Source of the DNA: Euleptes europaea
Lineage: Eukaryota; Chordata; Lepidosauria; Squamata; Sphaerodactylidae
Reading direction: 5' to 3'
DNA length: 64,000 nt
Assembly: GCF_029931775.1 (NCBI RefSeq)
Contig: NC_079324.1
Location: 60,209,268-60,273,267 of the forward strand
In this document: one piece after another, positions 24,801 to 33,656 of the stretch
How positions within the stretch are numbered: position 1 is the stretch's first letter
Layout: each line of letters starts with the position of its first letter
Notes under the pieces: generated by a model
Seen by the model: only the letters and a program-made list of their open reading frames with translations
Database searches by the model: none
What the model was told of the DNA's origin: nothing
Position numbers and translations under genes: made by a program

Positions 24801-27800
24801 TCAAAATGCAGATTGTTCGGCTAAGGACAGAGGACGGACAGAGGATTGTAGGTGAGTGCGATCACTGGTCATGCAGAAAGCTTTTTTTGGGGGGGTCCAA
24901 AAACCAGGATGAATTTTATCTCCCAAAGCAGCTTGGATGTATTTGAATTCAGTATACCAAGTTGGTGGTATTTTCTTTCCAGTTGGGGACAGGATATGAG
25001 CTTCTTGAGTCTCTCTTGTTGGGGCCCAAAAAAACCCATTCTGCAACTACCCTATTTTTTGCTCCGTAAGACACACCTAGTTTTTAGAGGAGGCTTTAAA
25101 GCAGAGTCCCTAGAAGCCGGGCGGGGGGTCTTGAAAGTTCTCCACGCTGCCATCCCAGGCAGCTTAGAGCACTTTCAAGACCCCCCCCCCGGCTTCTAGG
25201 GACTCCCTGGAAGCCAGGCAGGGGGGGCATTTAAACTCCTCCATCCCAGGCAGCACAGAGCACTTTCAAGACCCCCCCACCCGGCTTCTAGGGACTCCCA
25301 GGAAACCCGGCGGGGGGGTCTTTAAACTCCTCCGCGATGCCATCCCAGGCAGCGCAGAGCACTTTCAAGACCCCCCGCCTGGCTTCCAGGGAGTCCAACA
25401 GCTGAGCCTCGGGACCGGGAAGCACGGGGGGAGGGGGGAGGTTAAACTGCTCTGCGCTGCCTAGGCAGCTTTGCCCTTCTCCCCGGGGCCGGATTCACCC
25501 ACATTCGCTCCATAAGACGCACAGACATTTCCCCTCACTTTTGAGGAGGAAAAAAGTGCGTCTTGTGAAGTACCATATTTTTCACTCCATAAGGCCAAAG
25601 CAAAGCCTCCCTTGTGGTTTTTAGTGTGGCCTAGGTCCTCCTGTGTATCAGAGGGTGACGGCTTTTCCAGGTGTGCCAGATCAAGGCAAAACCCCAGAAG
25701 AGCTCCTTTTTTTTAAATGCTCGTTGGAGAAGCCAGCATGCTAAGACCTGGTTAGTGGGGCTTTGAAATATATTGAGGAATCTGATAGTATATTACCATT
25801 ATCTGCCACAGATTACTAATGTGGAAGTCCAGTGATGGCTCTAGGGTATCAGATTTGAGAAAATGCTGGCTTAAGAGTCAGGCGGGGCTGAATTCTTAAG
25901 GCTTTGTACAAGCTAGGGAGACTCCTTCACAAAAGCGTGTTGTTGTTTCTGAAATACAGACCGGCTATGTGAGGATGGGCTTGCAATCTGGGCCGCCACC
26001 CCCTCCTTTCAGATCAGCCATACTCCATGGAATCATAGAATTGGAAGGGGCCATACAGGCCATCTAGTCCAACCCCCTGCTCAATGCAGGATCAGCCTAG
26101 AACATCCCTGACAAGTGCTTGTCCAGCCAGCCTCTGTTTAAAGACTGCCAGTGAGGGGGGAGCTCACCACCTCCCTAGGTAGCTGATTCCACTATCGAAC
26201 AACTTTTAACTGTAAAAAAAAAATTCGTAATATCCAGCCGGTACCTTTCCGCCCACAATTTAAATCCATTATTGTGAGTCCTGTCCTCTGCTGCCAACAG
26301 GAACAGCTCTCTGCCCTCCTGTAAGTGACTAGTTAATGGTTCCTCGTCCACTTGGAGAGAAGTGACTAGTGGAGTTCCTCAGGGATCTGTGCTGGGCCCT
26401 GTGTTGTTCAACATCTTTATAAATGATTTGGATGAAGGAATAGAGGGGGTGCTTATTACATTTGCAGATGATACTAAATTGGGAGGGGTAGCAAATATGG
26501 TAGAATACAGAGCCAAGATGCAGGATGATCTTGACAGGCTGGAGACATGGGCTAGAACTTATAAAATGCACTTAAACAAAGACAAATGTAAAGTTCTGTA
26601 TTTAGGTAGGAAAAATAAAATGCATAATTATAGGATGGGGGAGACTTGTTTGAGCAGTAGTGTGTATGAAAAGGATCTTGGGGTCTTAGTAGACCAAACA
26701 CTGAACATGAGTCAGCAGTGTGATGCTGTAACTAAAAAGGCAAATGCAGTCTTGGGCTGCATCAACAGTAGTGTCCAGATCACGCGAAGTGATGGTATCA
26801 CTTTACTCTGCTCTGGTTAAACCTCAACTAGAGTACTGTGTTCAGTTTTGGGCACCACAATTTAAGAAAGATGTAGACAAACTGGAACATGTCCAGAGAA
26901 GGGCAACAAAGATGGTGAGGGGTCTGGAGACCAAGTCCTATGAGGAAAGGTTGAAGGAGCTGGGTATGTTTAGCCTGAAGAGGAGAAGACTGAGGGGATA
27001 TGATAACCATGTTCAAGTACTTGAAGGGCTGTCATATAGAGGAGGGTGCCGAGTAGTTTTCTGTTGCTCAAGAAGGTCGGACCAGAACCAACGGGTTGAA
27101 ATTGAATCAAAAGAGTTTCCATCTAGACATTAGGAAGATCATCTTGGCCATCTTCTGGTCACTAGGGGTGTGGAGGGGGGAGGTAGTTGTCAATGTCCTG
27201 CATTGTGCAGGGGCTTGGACTTGATGGCCCTGGTGGTCCCTTCCAAATCTATGATTCTAAGTGACAGCCCTTCAAATACTTAGAGAGAGCAATCATGTTC
27301 TCCCTCTGAGGTTGGAGTACATCTTCATCAACGGGTGGTTTCCTTCCTACGCTCATGGAGGCAGGATCCAAACTTTCACTTCCTTTCCCCTGTGCTAGGA
27401 CCGCCCTCTGATTTCCAGTTCTCCTCCTGCCTCAGAGGGAGAAGCAGTGCGAGATTGCGCTCTAGAGCTAATTCTCCTTTCCTTTCCTTACATCCTTACC
27501 TTTTCTTATTCCATAACCCTGTTTTCTGTTTACCCTCCTAACCATCGCCTAACCATCCTTAATTCAGTCCTTTGTAGTTGGAGTAGAAGGAACCTTCACG
27601 GGCAAGCCAAGGTTCCGTTCCCCCATTACAGTGGTGTAGCCGTTCCTCCTCTTCCCCCTGCCGGGCCCTGGGGTTGAGAGGATGCAAATGTCATTTTTTA
27701 AATGCTGTGAAACCAAACCCCCGCCTCCCGTTTGTTGCAGGCTTGATCATTCCCGCCAATTGCGTGTCTCCCCTCGTCAATCTCCTGTCAACGTCGGACC

Positions 27801-27883
27801 AGTCCCAGCAGCTGGCCGTGCAGCAGCAGCAGATTTGGCAGCAACACCACCCGCAGAGCATCTCCAACTTCAACAACGCGTGA
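843..27883 (+). CDS. SBNO1: Strawberry notch homologue 1, 5'-partial, 29 exons
   Basis: SBNO1 is a nuclear DExD/H helicase-like coregulator, named for Drosophila strawberry notch, which acts with Notch signalling. Coding exons seen: 843-887, 1177-1277, 1728-1824, 2557-2717, 2878-3011, 3103-3193, 4339-4500, 5119-5254, 5342-5447, 5901-6054, 7208-7390, 7942-8039, 9847-9998, 11250-11447, 11583-11750, 11862-12028, 13108-13239, 14140-14275, 16266-16378, 16464-16535, 16848-16947, 18077-18151, 19759-19905, 20260-20354, 20460-20552, 22417-22554, 24447-24523, 24658-24851, 27741-27883. They sum to 3,668 nt and join in one frame without a stop until TGA. Visible motifs: Walker A-like [11 protein letters not shown] (exon 5), DECH box (exon 8), an acidic then lysine-rich linker (exons 14-15), helicase motif VI-like [11 protein letters not shown] across exons 18-19, and a Gln-rich C-terminus. 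The match to remembered vertebrate SBNO1 is near-identical over most exons. About 180 N-terminal residues lie upstream of the window. All introns are GT-AG except one GC-AG. Confidence 0.98.
3594..3930 (-). mobile_element. CR1 LINE 3' fragment
   Basis: Reverse-orientation CR1 3' end: atggaattggaagggacc, tctagtccaaccccctgcac and the following C-terminal coding remnant, seen again at 30183, 34818 (forward), 54522 and 62481. Lies in an SBNO1 intron. Confidence 0.85.
4528..4730 (-). mobile_element. 5S-rRNA-derived SINE
   Basis: Reverse complement of a 5S-rRNA-like head (ggtctc.catccaaatactgaccagggc and gagatctgataagatcaggct match the 5S internal promoter region in reverse). It is joined to a tail giving caagccacagcagacttacggcgacc. 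Starts 28 bp after the SBNO1 exon ending at 4500. Confidence 0.85.
6535..6797 (+). mobile_element. tRNA-derived SINE (family A, CORE-like)
   Basis: Begins agccagcgtggtatagtggtta (A-box-like) with gttgattcccca (B-box-like). It runs through gccagctgggtaaccttgggctag to the 3' end tggtagagaaagtcagcatataaaaacca. Same family at 32348, 45522, 50049, 57704, 58333 and 59104. Confidence 0.85.
7391..9846 (+). other. SBNO1 introns without recognised elements
   Basis: Apart from the 98-nt exon at 7942-8039, this stretch is AT-rich intronic DNA. I see a C-run at 9226 and a short partial duplication (gagtcacctg...gatctctg) near 9420-9460. No repeat family or gene was recognised. Confidence 0.5.
9999..11249 (+). 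other. SBNO1 intron, little recognised
   Basis: AT-rich intron. A degraded piece at about 10276-10330 (tttatttattttactcaatttataccccgccc) resembles the 3' part of local SINEs. Nothing else was identified. Confidence 0.4.
12198..12560. mobile_element. hAT-like non-autonomous element fragment
   Basis: Starts taggggtccccggcgtgatgccc and continues with gacacctttcctgg, a pattern typical of hAT-derived repeats in reptiles. The right end and target-site duplication were not resolved, so the boundaries and class are tentative. Confidence 0.4.
13326..13626 (-). mobile_element. Sauria-type SINE, nearly full length
   Basis: In reverse orientation: a tRNA-like head (gccccgtggtgcagagtggtaagctgcag on the minus strand), a middle with gccggctcaaggttgactcagccttcc, and a 3' tail ending cctttacctttag. 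This matches the remembered Sauria SINE of squamates, including its BovB-like tail and TACCTTT end. It lies between SBNO1 exons and is the best taxonomic marker in the window. Confidence 0.85.
14397..15016 (-). mobile_element. Old CR1/L2-type LINE 3' fragment
   Basis: Reverse-orientation LINE end: agagccttgctggatcagacc, gtctagtccagcatcctg, and coding remnants parallel to CR1 (ccaccctctgtactttctccagctc). Strongly diverged. Cut by the BovB insertion that follows. Confidence 0.65.
15017..15870 (+). mobile_element. BovB (RTE) LINE, 5'-truncated, long RT frame
   Basis: Encodes the C-terminal part of BovB reverse transcriptase in one frame of more than 200 codons: [11 protein letters not shown] (the YADD active-site motif), [51 protein letters not shown]. 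It ends in the BovB tail gtcgccatgagtcggaagcgacttgacggc and (ac)n. An 11-bp target-site duplication atagatctata flanks it (15006-15016 and 15871-15881). One stop falls after KVEGSR at about 15707, in the C-terminal region. Fairly young by its open frame. Confidence 0.92.
16536..16847 (+). other. SBNO1 GC-AG intron
   Basis: The exon ending at 16535 (codon AAG for the Lys of FDNK) is followed by gcaagc instead of gtaagc. The acceptor is a normal tttaaaacag at 16847, and the next exon starts with YGRN in frame. The rest of the donor (AAG before, AAGC after) is close to consensus, as expected for minor-class GC-AG introns. Confidence 0.85.
17267..17453. mobile_element. 187-bp hAT MITE
   Basis: Termini caggggtgttgaactca and tgtttgacacccctg are inverted repeats. 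A perfect 8-bp duplication ctctaaac flanks them (17259-17266 and 17454-17461), the length typical of hAT elements. SBNO1 intron. Confidence 0.9.
18152..19758 (+). other. SBNO1 intron, nothing recognised
   Basis: About 1.6 kb of ordinary intronic sequence. I see no gene-like frame with splice support and no repeat family known to me. Confidence 0.5.
20857..21045 (-). mobile_element. tRNA-Ala-like SINE (family B)
   Basis: Reverse orientation: ctgaatcagactcctggtc, caaagtcagtattgtc, and the tRNA-like head (gggctgtggctcagtcgtaga on the minus strand, with ggttcaatccctggcatctcc). Same family at 36155, 44632, 46168, 48195, 49678, 58810, 60398 and 63956. Confidence 0.85.
21556..22080 (+). mobile_element. 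CR1 LINE 3' fragment
   Basis: Forward CR1 C-terminal coding remnant: [77 protein letters not shown]. The 3'UTR follows (ctgcattgtgcagggggttggactagatg). Coding matches the copy at 26330-27258. Lies in the SBNO1 intron between 20552 and 22417. Confidence 0.9.
23156..23408. repeat. (CT/TTCC)n pyrimidine microsatellite
   Basis: A short GA run is followed by about 230 bp of T/C-only sequence built on ttcc, ttccctcc and ctttc units. The long frames across it on both strands are repeat artefacts (SFLPSF and KEGRKEG periodicity). Confidence 0.95.
23554..23754. mobile_element. TA-flanked GGGTTGCCA MITE, copy 1
   Basis: Begins gggttgccaacctc and ends gacctggcaaccc, with TA on both sides. The interior contains ggagatctcctgctattacaac and ttcccctggagaaaatgg. 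TA duplication suggests a Tc1/mariner-type origin. Sits inside the hAT element. Confidence 0.75.
24040..24224 (+). mobile_element. 5S-rRNA-derived SINE with BovB-like tail
   Basis: Head gcctgatctcgtcagatctcagaagctaagc resembles the 5S rRNA internal promoter. The 3' tail gtcgccataagtcggctacgacttgacggcac closely matches the BovB tail at 15825. SBNO1 intron. Confidence 0.88.
25048..25605. mobile_element. DNA element with internal tandem repeat
   Basis: Outer ends ttttgctccgtaagacacacctag and (inverted) gtgcgtcttgtgaagtacc are related inverted termini of a DNA transposon type common in reptiles. Inside are about three imperfect tandem units of roughly 95-120 bp (catcccaggcagc...gagcactttcaagacccccc...ggcttctagggactcc). 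A further broken terminus follows at about 25575-25605. Class not proven; hAT-like termini are my best guess. Confidence 0.65.
26030..27330 (-). mobile_element. CR1 LINE fragment (minus) split by another CR1
   Basis: Reverse CR1 3' end 26030-26329 (atcatagaattggaaggggcc, tctagtccaaccccctgc, ccctcctgtaagtgac). It resumes at 27259 (aagtgacagcccttcaaatacttagagagag) after a plus-strand CR1 insertion. The two halves are contiguous in the CR1 family pattern. Confidence 0.85.
26330..27258 (+). mobile_element. CR1 LINE (plus) inserted into older CR1
   Basis: Encodes RT remnants [31 protein letters not shown] and CKVLYLGR, then the C-terminal region and 3' end ctatgattct. Flanking 7-bp duplication aagtgac (26323-26329 and 27259-27265). 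5'-truncated, with at least one frameshift near 26,750-26,820 and an internal deletion near 27,135. Confidence 0.88.
27331..27740 (+). other. SBNO1 last intron, 3' part
   Basis: Pyrimidine-rich intronic sequence up to the acceptor of the last SBNO1 exon. The part just after 27,331 may still be diverged CR1. Nothing else was seen. Confidence 0.4.
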
Positions 27884-29295
27884 GGAGGGGGGAAGAGAGA
27901 GTATTCGGCACTGGGGAAAACAGCTCCTGAGGCCGACAGCTCGCATTCGAAAGAAATATCAGGGACAGACTCCAAAGAAATAACTTTCAGTTCCATCGTT
28001 CTCTCTTTAGAACTGTGCAGAAGCAAAGAGGCACTTTTGAAGGGTGATCAGACTGAAAGCTTGCCACTGCTTTACAGAGGTCCATGTATTTTTCTTTTTT
28101 TTTTAATTCCCTGTGCTCTCTGTAGTGCTTCCTAATTTGGGTGTTGTTTTTTTTAAACAATTTTATTGTCCTCCTCAAGCTACCAACCACAGCTTTTGTT
28201 TTCGAAGAGGCTTCAAGGTTCCCAGCCAAGCTGTCCATCATCGTTTCCTCGTCATCCAGCGCTCAGGGTTTAACGCAGTACATCGGTGCCGTTGCTGCAG
28301 GGAGGTCCTCAGATGCATGTTATTTTAAGTTTGTGTATAGAGACAATGAATATACAATGGCAGGGGGATGTGTGCGCGTGCGCGCATTGATCTCAGCTTA
28401 CAAAAGAATACCTTTATTTTTAAAAAAAAAGATAAGCATGGAAAGCTAGACGTTTTTGCAAACCCCACGTCCGTTCAGGTTTGTTCCGTTTCTGTTTCGG
28501 CTGTGCATGACTTCGGATCGGGCATGAACAGGATCTTGCACCATACTTCAGCTGGGAGAGAGACAGTCTCGCTGCGGCGTTGCTTTTTGACTCGAATAGC
28601 ATCTGCCCCGGCCTATTGCATTTTTCTGCCTTTCTCGAGGTTAAATATTTGAATCTGCAGCTTGTTTTTTTTTTCGTGTGTGAACAAACATCTTAAATTT
28701 TTTAAAAGTTCCTTTTTAATGTATTAATGGTGTTCCTGATGTGTGCTGCAAGGATGGCTTTTAAAAAGCCTGATTTCTTTCTATTTTGTGTTTGTTTTTC
28801 TTTCCCCCCTCCCTTTAAAATGTTTTATTTTATCTAACGAGGTTTCTGGAAACTCAAGTGCAAATTTACTTCCATTTCATATGACAGTCCTGTTTTTATG
28901 TTGGGGTTTTCTTTTTGTTACTGAAGACTTGAGCTGTAAATTAGACAAGGGGGAGGGGAAATGGGGCACGCAACGATTCTGATGTATGTACTTTTTTTTT
29001 CTGTTGCCCCGTTAACTTGAATACTGTTTATGTTGTAAGACATTGTAGAGTTTATCCTGGAGCTGTTTAAAATTGTAAATGTACAAAATGTGAATAGTCA
29101 CTTATCTATAATATGGGTAAGTTTTGTTTTGCCTATAATAGTAGATGTTTATAAGAAAGTGAAGGACAATGTTTGTCATTTTTCGCTTGCACAGGATGCA
29201 CTATTGAAAATTTGAGATTGTCTAAACCTGTCCACAGAACCGCAAGATACCAAAAATCTTGTAGGTGTCAAATAAAAAAAAAAACTATTGTTCTA
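27884..29295 (+). other. SBNO1: SBNO1 3' untranslated region
   Basis: Repeat-poor, T-rich sequence runs from the SBNO1 stop codon to an AATAAA at 29271. It has many T-runs and short AT-rich stretches, as is usual for vertebrate 3'UTRs, and no convincing other gene. The end is inferred from the poly(A) signal. Confidence 0.75.
29271..29276 (+). terminator. SBNO1 polyadenylation signal
   Basis: Canonical AATAAA about 1.39 kb after the SBNO1 stop codon, followed by an A-run and then T/GT-containing sequence. The BovB fragment and other repeats begin about 140 bp downstream, consistent with the transcript ending here. Confidence 0.7.
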
Positions 29296-29410
29296 ACTAT
29301 TGTTGTCCTCTGCCGTCACTCAACAGAACTGCACCTGCACATTAATTTAACGTTCTCACATTTGAATTGTGGTACAAGTTCATGCCAAAAATTTTGACTT
29401 TACTGCAAAG

Positions 29411-30150
29411 TTGTTTGTGTGTTAAGTGCTGTCAAGTCACTTCTGACTCATGGCAACCCCATGAATCAATATCCTCCAAAATGTCCTATCTTTAACAGCC
29501 TTGCCTCAGGTCTTGCAAATTGAGGGCCGTGGCTTCCTTTATAGTCAATCCATCTCTTGTTGGGTCTTTCTCTTTTCCTGCTGCCTTCAACTTTCCCTAG
29601 CATTATTGTCTTTTCCAGTGATTCTTGTCTTCTCATAATGTGACCAAAATACGATAGCCTCAGTTTAGTCATTTTAGCTACTAGTCAGTTCAGGCTTGAT
29701 TTGATCTAGAACCCACTGATTTGTTGTTTTTTTGGCAGTCCACGTTATCCGTAACACTCTCCTCCAACACCACATTTCAAAGGAATCTACTTTCTTCCTA
29801 TCAGCTTTCTTCATTGTCCAGCTTTCACACCCTTACATAGTGATAGAGAATACGATGGTATGAATTAACTTGATCTTGGTTGCCAGTGACACATTCTTTT
29901 AAGAATCTTTTCTAGCTCCTTCATGGCTGCCCTTCCCAGTCTCAATGTCCTGATATCTTGGTTGTAGTTTGGTTGATGATGGAGCCAAGGAAGAGAAAGT
30001 CTGGAACAACTGTAATTTCCTCATTGTCATCCTTAAAGTTGAGTAATTCTCCTGTAGTCATTACTTTTGTCTTCATGTTCAGCTGTAGTTGTGCTTTGGC
30101 ACTTTCTCCTTTAACTTTCATTTTAATTATTGAGATCGCTTGCCTGGGAG
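29411..30150 (-). mobile_element. BovB (RTE) LINE 3' fragment
   Basis: Reverse BovB: 3' tail tgtgtgttaagtgctgtcaagtc, then remnants of [28 protein letters not shown] and [18 protein letters not shown]. Same family as 15017-15870 but more decayed, with several frameshifts and small deletions. Lies just beyond the SBNO1 poly(A) site. Confidence 0.88.
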
Positions 30151-30182
30151 ATACTCTGCATGTTTCACTGCTCTCTGGCCTT

Positions 30183-30400
30183 TTAGAATCATAAGAGTTG
30201 GAAGGGACCACCAGGGTCACCTAGTCCAACCCCCTGCACAATGGAGGAAATTCACAACTACCTCCCCCCCACACACCCCCAGTGACCCCTACTCCATGCC
30301 CAGAAGATGGCCAAGATGCCCTCCCTCTCATGATCCGCCTAAGGTCATAGAATCAGCATTGCTGACAGAGGGCCGTCTAGCCTCTGCCTCTTTCTGTTCA
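30183..30400 (-). mobile_element. CR1 LINE 3' fragment
   Basis: Reverse CR1 end: agaatcataagagttggaaggg, ctagtccaaccccctgcac, gtcatagaatcagcattgctgac. Directly abuts the BovB fragment. Confidence 0.85.
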
Positions 30401-30704
30401 GTCTCTACTGGGTTCTGGTAGTTCTCCCCTATATCTACATTGGGTGGGACTCCTTCAACAACTCACAATGAAAAGATGCAGCAGGCTGACCCTCTCCCAG
30501 AACAGGCAGCTTGATGCATCTTTGCCTGTCAGGCCTCCAGACATAGCGACTTCCACTCGAGACTTATGTCCAGAACAATAACTTGTATAAGAAACAATGT
30601 GAGTTGAGGGTATGTAGGACTTGCTTTTGTATGCCTTGAATGTAAACTATGGGTGGGGTGGGTGCCTTCAATATTCAGGAAGTGTTTATTTATTGAAACA
30701 TGGG
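30401..30704. other. SBNO1-CDK2AP1 intergenic, unrecognised
   Basis: About 300 bp between a CR1 fragment and a 5S SINE. No frame, RNA or repeat family recognised. Confidence 0.4.
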
Positions 30705-30899
30705 AAGTGCCATCAAGTCATAGCCAATTTATGGTGATCCTGTAGGGCCTTCAAGGCAAGAGACATTCAGAGCTGGGTTGCCATTACCTGCCTCTGTGCA
30801 GAAACCCTGGACTTGCTTGGTGGTCTTCCATCCAAATACTAACCAAGGCCGACCCTCAGAAGTTAAGATCAGACAATCCTGAGCCATCCAGGTCAGGGC
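30705..30899 (-). mobile_element. 5S-rRNA-derived SINE
   Basis: Reverse copy: aagtgccatcaagtcatagcc (BovB-like tail) through cttccatccaaatactaacc (5S-like) to gccatccaggtcaggg. Confidence 0.85.
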
Positions 30900-31261
30900 T
30901 CCAGCCTGATTTATACTCTTGGAATCAGGAAAATGGTGACTTTTGAGACGGGAAAAAATCGTGGATTTCTACGTGGCTGGCTGCTTGCATGCCTAAATGC
31001 AGTCTAGTTCTATAGAACAGGAGAAGTCTCCATCTCCTGCCTGGAGAGAAGGACCTTTTCATAAAAGACTAAGACAAAACACTACAGGAATACCTAGTGA
31101 CCAAAAGCAAGCGCTGTGATGTAGCTTTATGTACCCCAATGGTCCTGCATTTTCTAACGTGAAGAACTGCTTTTGCTTCCGACTCTGAGCTGGGGTAGTA
31201 GAACAATGACTCTGAGATCCATGACCTAGCAAGACTTTATCTGGACCCCTGTAGCAAGCAA

Positions 31262-31446
31262 GAGAGCCAGCGTGGTGGTGTGATTTGGAGCAGTGGACTC
31301 TAATCTGGAGAACTGGGTTTCATTTCCCATTCCTCCACATGAGCGGTGGATGCTAATCTGGTGAACCAGGTTTGATTCCCCACTCCACACGAAGCCAGCT
31401 GGGTGACTTTGGGCTAGTCATGGCTCTCTTAAAGCTCTCTCAGTTC
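31262..31446 (+). mobile_element. tRNA-derived SINE (family A), 3'-truncated
   Basis: agagccagcgtggtggtgtg, ctaatctggagaactgggtttc, gaagccagctgggtgactttggg; ends at the agctctctcag region. Confidence 0.8.
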
Positions 31447-32032
31447 CCTAGCAGGACTTAATCCAACAGGTTCAAAGTCCAAAATGTGCTCTTGCCAATC
31501 TGGCCCACCCAGAATCAAGAAATGTCCCAAGGTTAGTCGTAATCCAGACACGGGGAAAACTAGAATGAAATATCTTTATGCACAATGACTCAGCTTGGCG
31601 TAATTCTAGTTGACCAATCAAATGTATGGCCAATGATGTAACTTGACCTGTCAGGTATTTGCTGCTCAGGTGACCCAACCAATCAGGTGGATTGCTGTCA
31701 TGAGGCAATGCACTTTGCAGCTGTGCCGGGCCTAATTGAGCTAACGTTTTCTCCCACCCGTGGGTCCTTGCACTAAGGAGCTGGAATGCGTAGGCTCAAC
31801 TCCCGCCCAAATTCTTTTGGCCTTGAAACCACTAGACCCCATGGTCTGACTGGCGCCTGTGCCAGCCTCCCATATTTCTTATCTCACTCTCGGAAGCTGC
31901 GGTCAGCTTGACCTCAGGTTCTCAGGGAGAGAAACTTCCACGATTTCTGCTAGGCCCAAGCCTGAACCAGTGTTTCAGAATGGCCAAGAGACTGCAAGGC
32001 GAGCTAGTCTCTTGACAAGCCAGGATCAAAAG
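31447..32032. other. Intergenic, unrecognised
   Basis: About 590 bp between two SINEs. It contains several gtgaccaatcaa/ccaatcagg-like motifs (near 31615 and 31678) but no gene or known repeat that I can name. Confidence 0.4.
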
Positions 32033-32163
32033 GATTCCAGCGTGGTGTAGTAGTTAAGAGCGGTGGTTTGGAGCAGTGGACTCTGACCTGGGGAACCGGG
32101 TTTGATTCCACACTCCTCCACATGAAGCCAGCTGGGTGACCTTGGGCCAGTCCCACACTCAGT
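32033..32163 (+). mobile_element. tRNA-derived SINE (family A), truncated
   Basis: ttccagcgtggtgtagtagttaagagcgg head, gggtttgattccacactcc B-box region, ending in gaccttgggccagtcccac. Confidence 0.8.
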
Positions 32164-32347
32164 ATTCAGTATTCTTTCCAGCAACTGATGTTATGAAATA
32201 AGAATCAAACGAATTGCGTTTGTAATTTTAACAGTGCTATCCTAAGAACCCTTTCCTGAAAGTAACTCCTCTGCCTAGTGCTCTGAACTTTTATTCGATT
32301 TTATTTTTTATAACTCCTAGACTAAAAACTAACCGGCTTACAAACCG

Positions 32348-32596
32348 GGAGCCAGTGTGGTGTAGTGGTTTGGAGTGGTGGACTCTGATCTGCAGAACCG
32401 GGTTTAATTTCCCACTCCTCCACATGAAGCCTGCTGGATGACCTTGGGCTAGTCACAGCTTTTAGAGCTCTCTCAGCCCCACCTACCTTACAGGTTGTCT
32501 GTTGTGGGGAGGGGAAGGGAAGGTGACTGTAAGCTGGTTTGAGTCTCTCTTAAGTGGTAGAGCAAGTCGGCATATAAAAACCAACTCTTCTTCCAA
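32348..32596 (+). mobile_element. tRNA-derived SINE (family A), near full length
   Basis: gggagccagtgtggtgtagtgg head, gaagcctgctggatgaccttggg core, and the 3' end tggtagagcaagtcggcatataaaaacca. Confidence 0.88.
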
Positions 32597-32768
32597 TCAC
32601 CTTCCCTTCCCTTCCCCACAACGTACACCCTGTGATGTAGGTTAGGCTTAAAGAGTGTGACTGGCCCATGGTCCCCCAGAGAGCTTCCATGCCACCAGCA
32701 GGAATCTGAACCCAGGTCTTCCAGATACTAGTCCGACACTCTTAACCACCACACCAGGCTGGCTCTCT
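32597..32768 (-). mobile_element. CORE/MIR-like tRNA SINE
   Basis: Reverse orientation: tgtgatgtaggttaggcttaaagag core, tctgaacccaggtcttccag (B-box in reverse) and cttaaccaccacaccaggctggctct head. It directly abuts the family A SINE. Confidence 0.7.
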
Positions 32769-33325
32769 TATTTGCTCCAGAAAGTAACCATAAATTAAAA
32801 CTGCTGCAACAAATGTTGGGGGAGATTGGGGAGAAAGGGACATTCTTTCATATATAGAAAATTTTCCAATGAGACTTTCCCCCCAAACCTTGTGATCTTT
32901 ATATTAAAAAAAAAAAATCCCCAGGAAAACTTTTTTTTATTATTTAAGTTGCATCTGTGTAGTCTACCAAACTAACTCTGCAAGGGAGGAGGCATGCCAG
33001 GTTAGAAAAAAGAAACATTTTTTTGCACCCCGTTTTTTTGGGCGGGTACCCGCACTACCACCACACCAGGCTGTCTCTCTATTTGCTCCAGAAAGTAACT
33101 ATAAATCGAAACTGCTGCAATAGAAACGTTGGGGGAGATTGGGGAGAAAGGGACATTTACTCTTTCTCGTATGGAAAAATTTCCAATGAGACTTCCCCCC
33201 AAACTTTGAGATCTTTATATAAAAAATAAAAACTCAACTGGAAAACTTTTGTTAAAATTTAAGTTGCATGTCTGTAGTCTACCAAACTAACTCTGCAAGG
33301 GAGGGGGCATGCCATTTTAAAAAAA
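32752..33325 (+). repeat. Tandem duplication of an about 265-bp unit
   Basis: Unit 1 (about 32752-33013) and unit 2 (about 33060-33325) share caccaggctg..., gctccagaaagtaac, gttgggggagattggggaga, gggacatt, tccaatgagactt, cttgcatctgtgtagtc-like text and aactctgcaagggag. A third, internally deleted copy lies at about 33669-33784 (gctccagaaagtaactctca...ctttgcaagggagggg). The third copy runs directly into the CDK2AP1 CpG island. The unit contains no protein frame. Confidence 0.85.
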
Positions 33326-33410
33326 TAAACATACATAACATATATATAGACACACACATATATACATACATACATATATATACACACAAATATATATATA
33401 TATGATTCAC
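33326..33410. repeat. AT/CA-rich microsatellite
   Basis: tatata and acacac tracts with imperfect tacata units. A related (ta)n remnant lies at 33658-33669 on the other side of the fold-back element. Confidence 0.85.
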
Positions 33411-33437
33411 AGTGGGTAGCTGTGTTAGTCCGTTTGC

Positions 33438-33656
33438 AGTAGTCAAAAAGGGCAAGAGTCCAGTAGCACCTTAAAGACTAACAAAAATATTTTCTGGTAG
33501 GGTATGAGCTTTCGTGAGCCACAGCTCACGAAGAATCTGAAGTATCTGAATCTGGTATCTGAAGAAGTGAGCTGTGGCTCACGAAAGCTCCTACCCTACC
33601 AGAAAATATTTTTGTTAGTCTTTAAGGGGCTACTGGACTCTGGCCCTTTTTGACTA
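33438..33656. mobile_element. Fold-back MITE, about 91-bp arms
   Basis: Arms 33438-33529 and about 33567-33656 are near-perfect inverted copies (gtagtcaaaaagggc... / ...gccctttttgactac; gagctttcgtgagccacagctc). They are separated by a loop of about 37 bp. Related copy at 50467-50700. No coding capacity. Confidence 0.88.
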
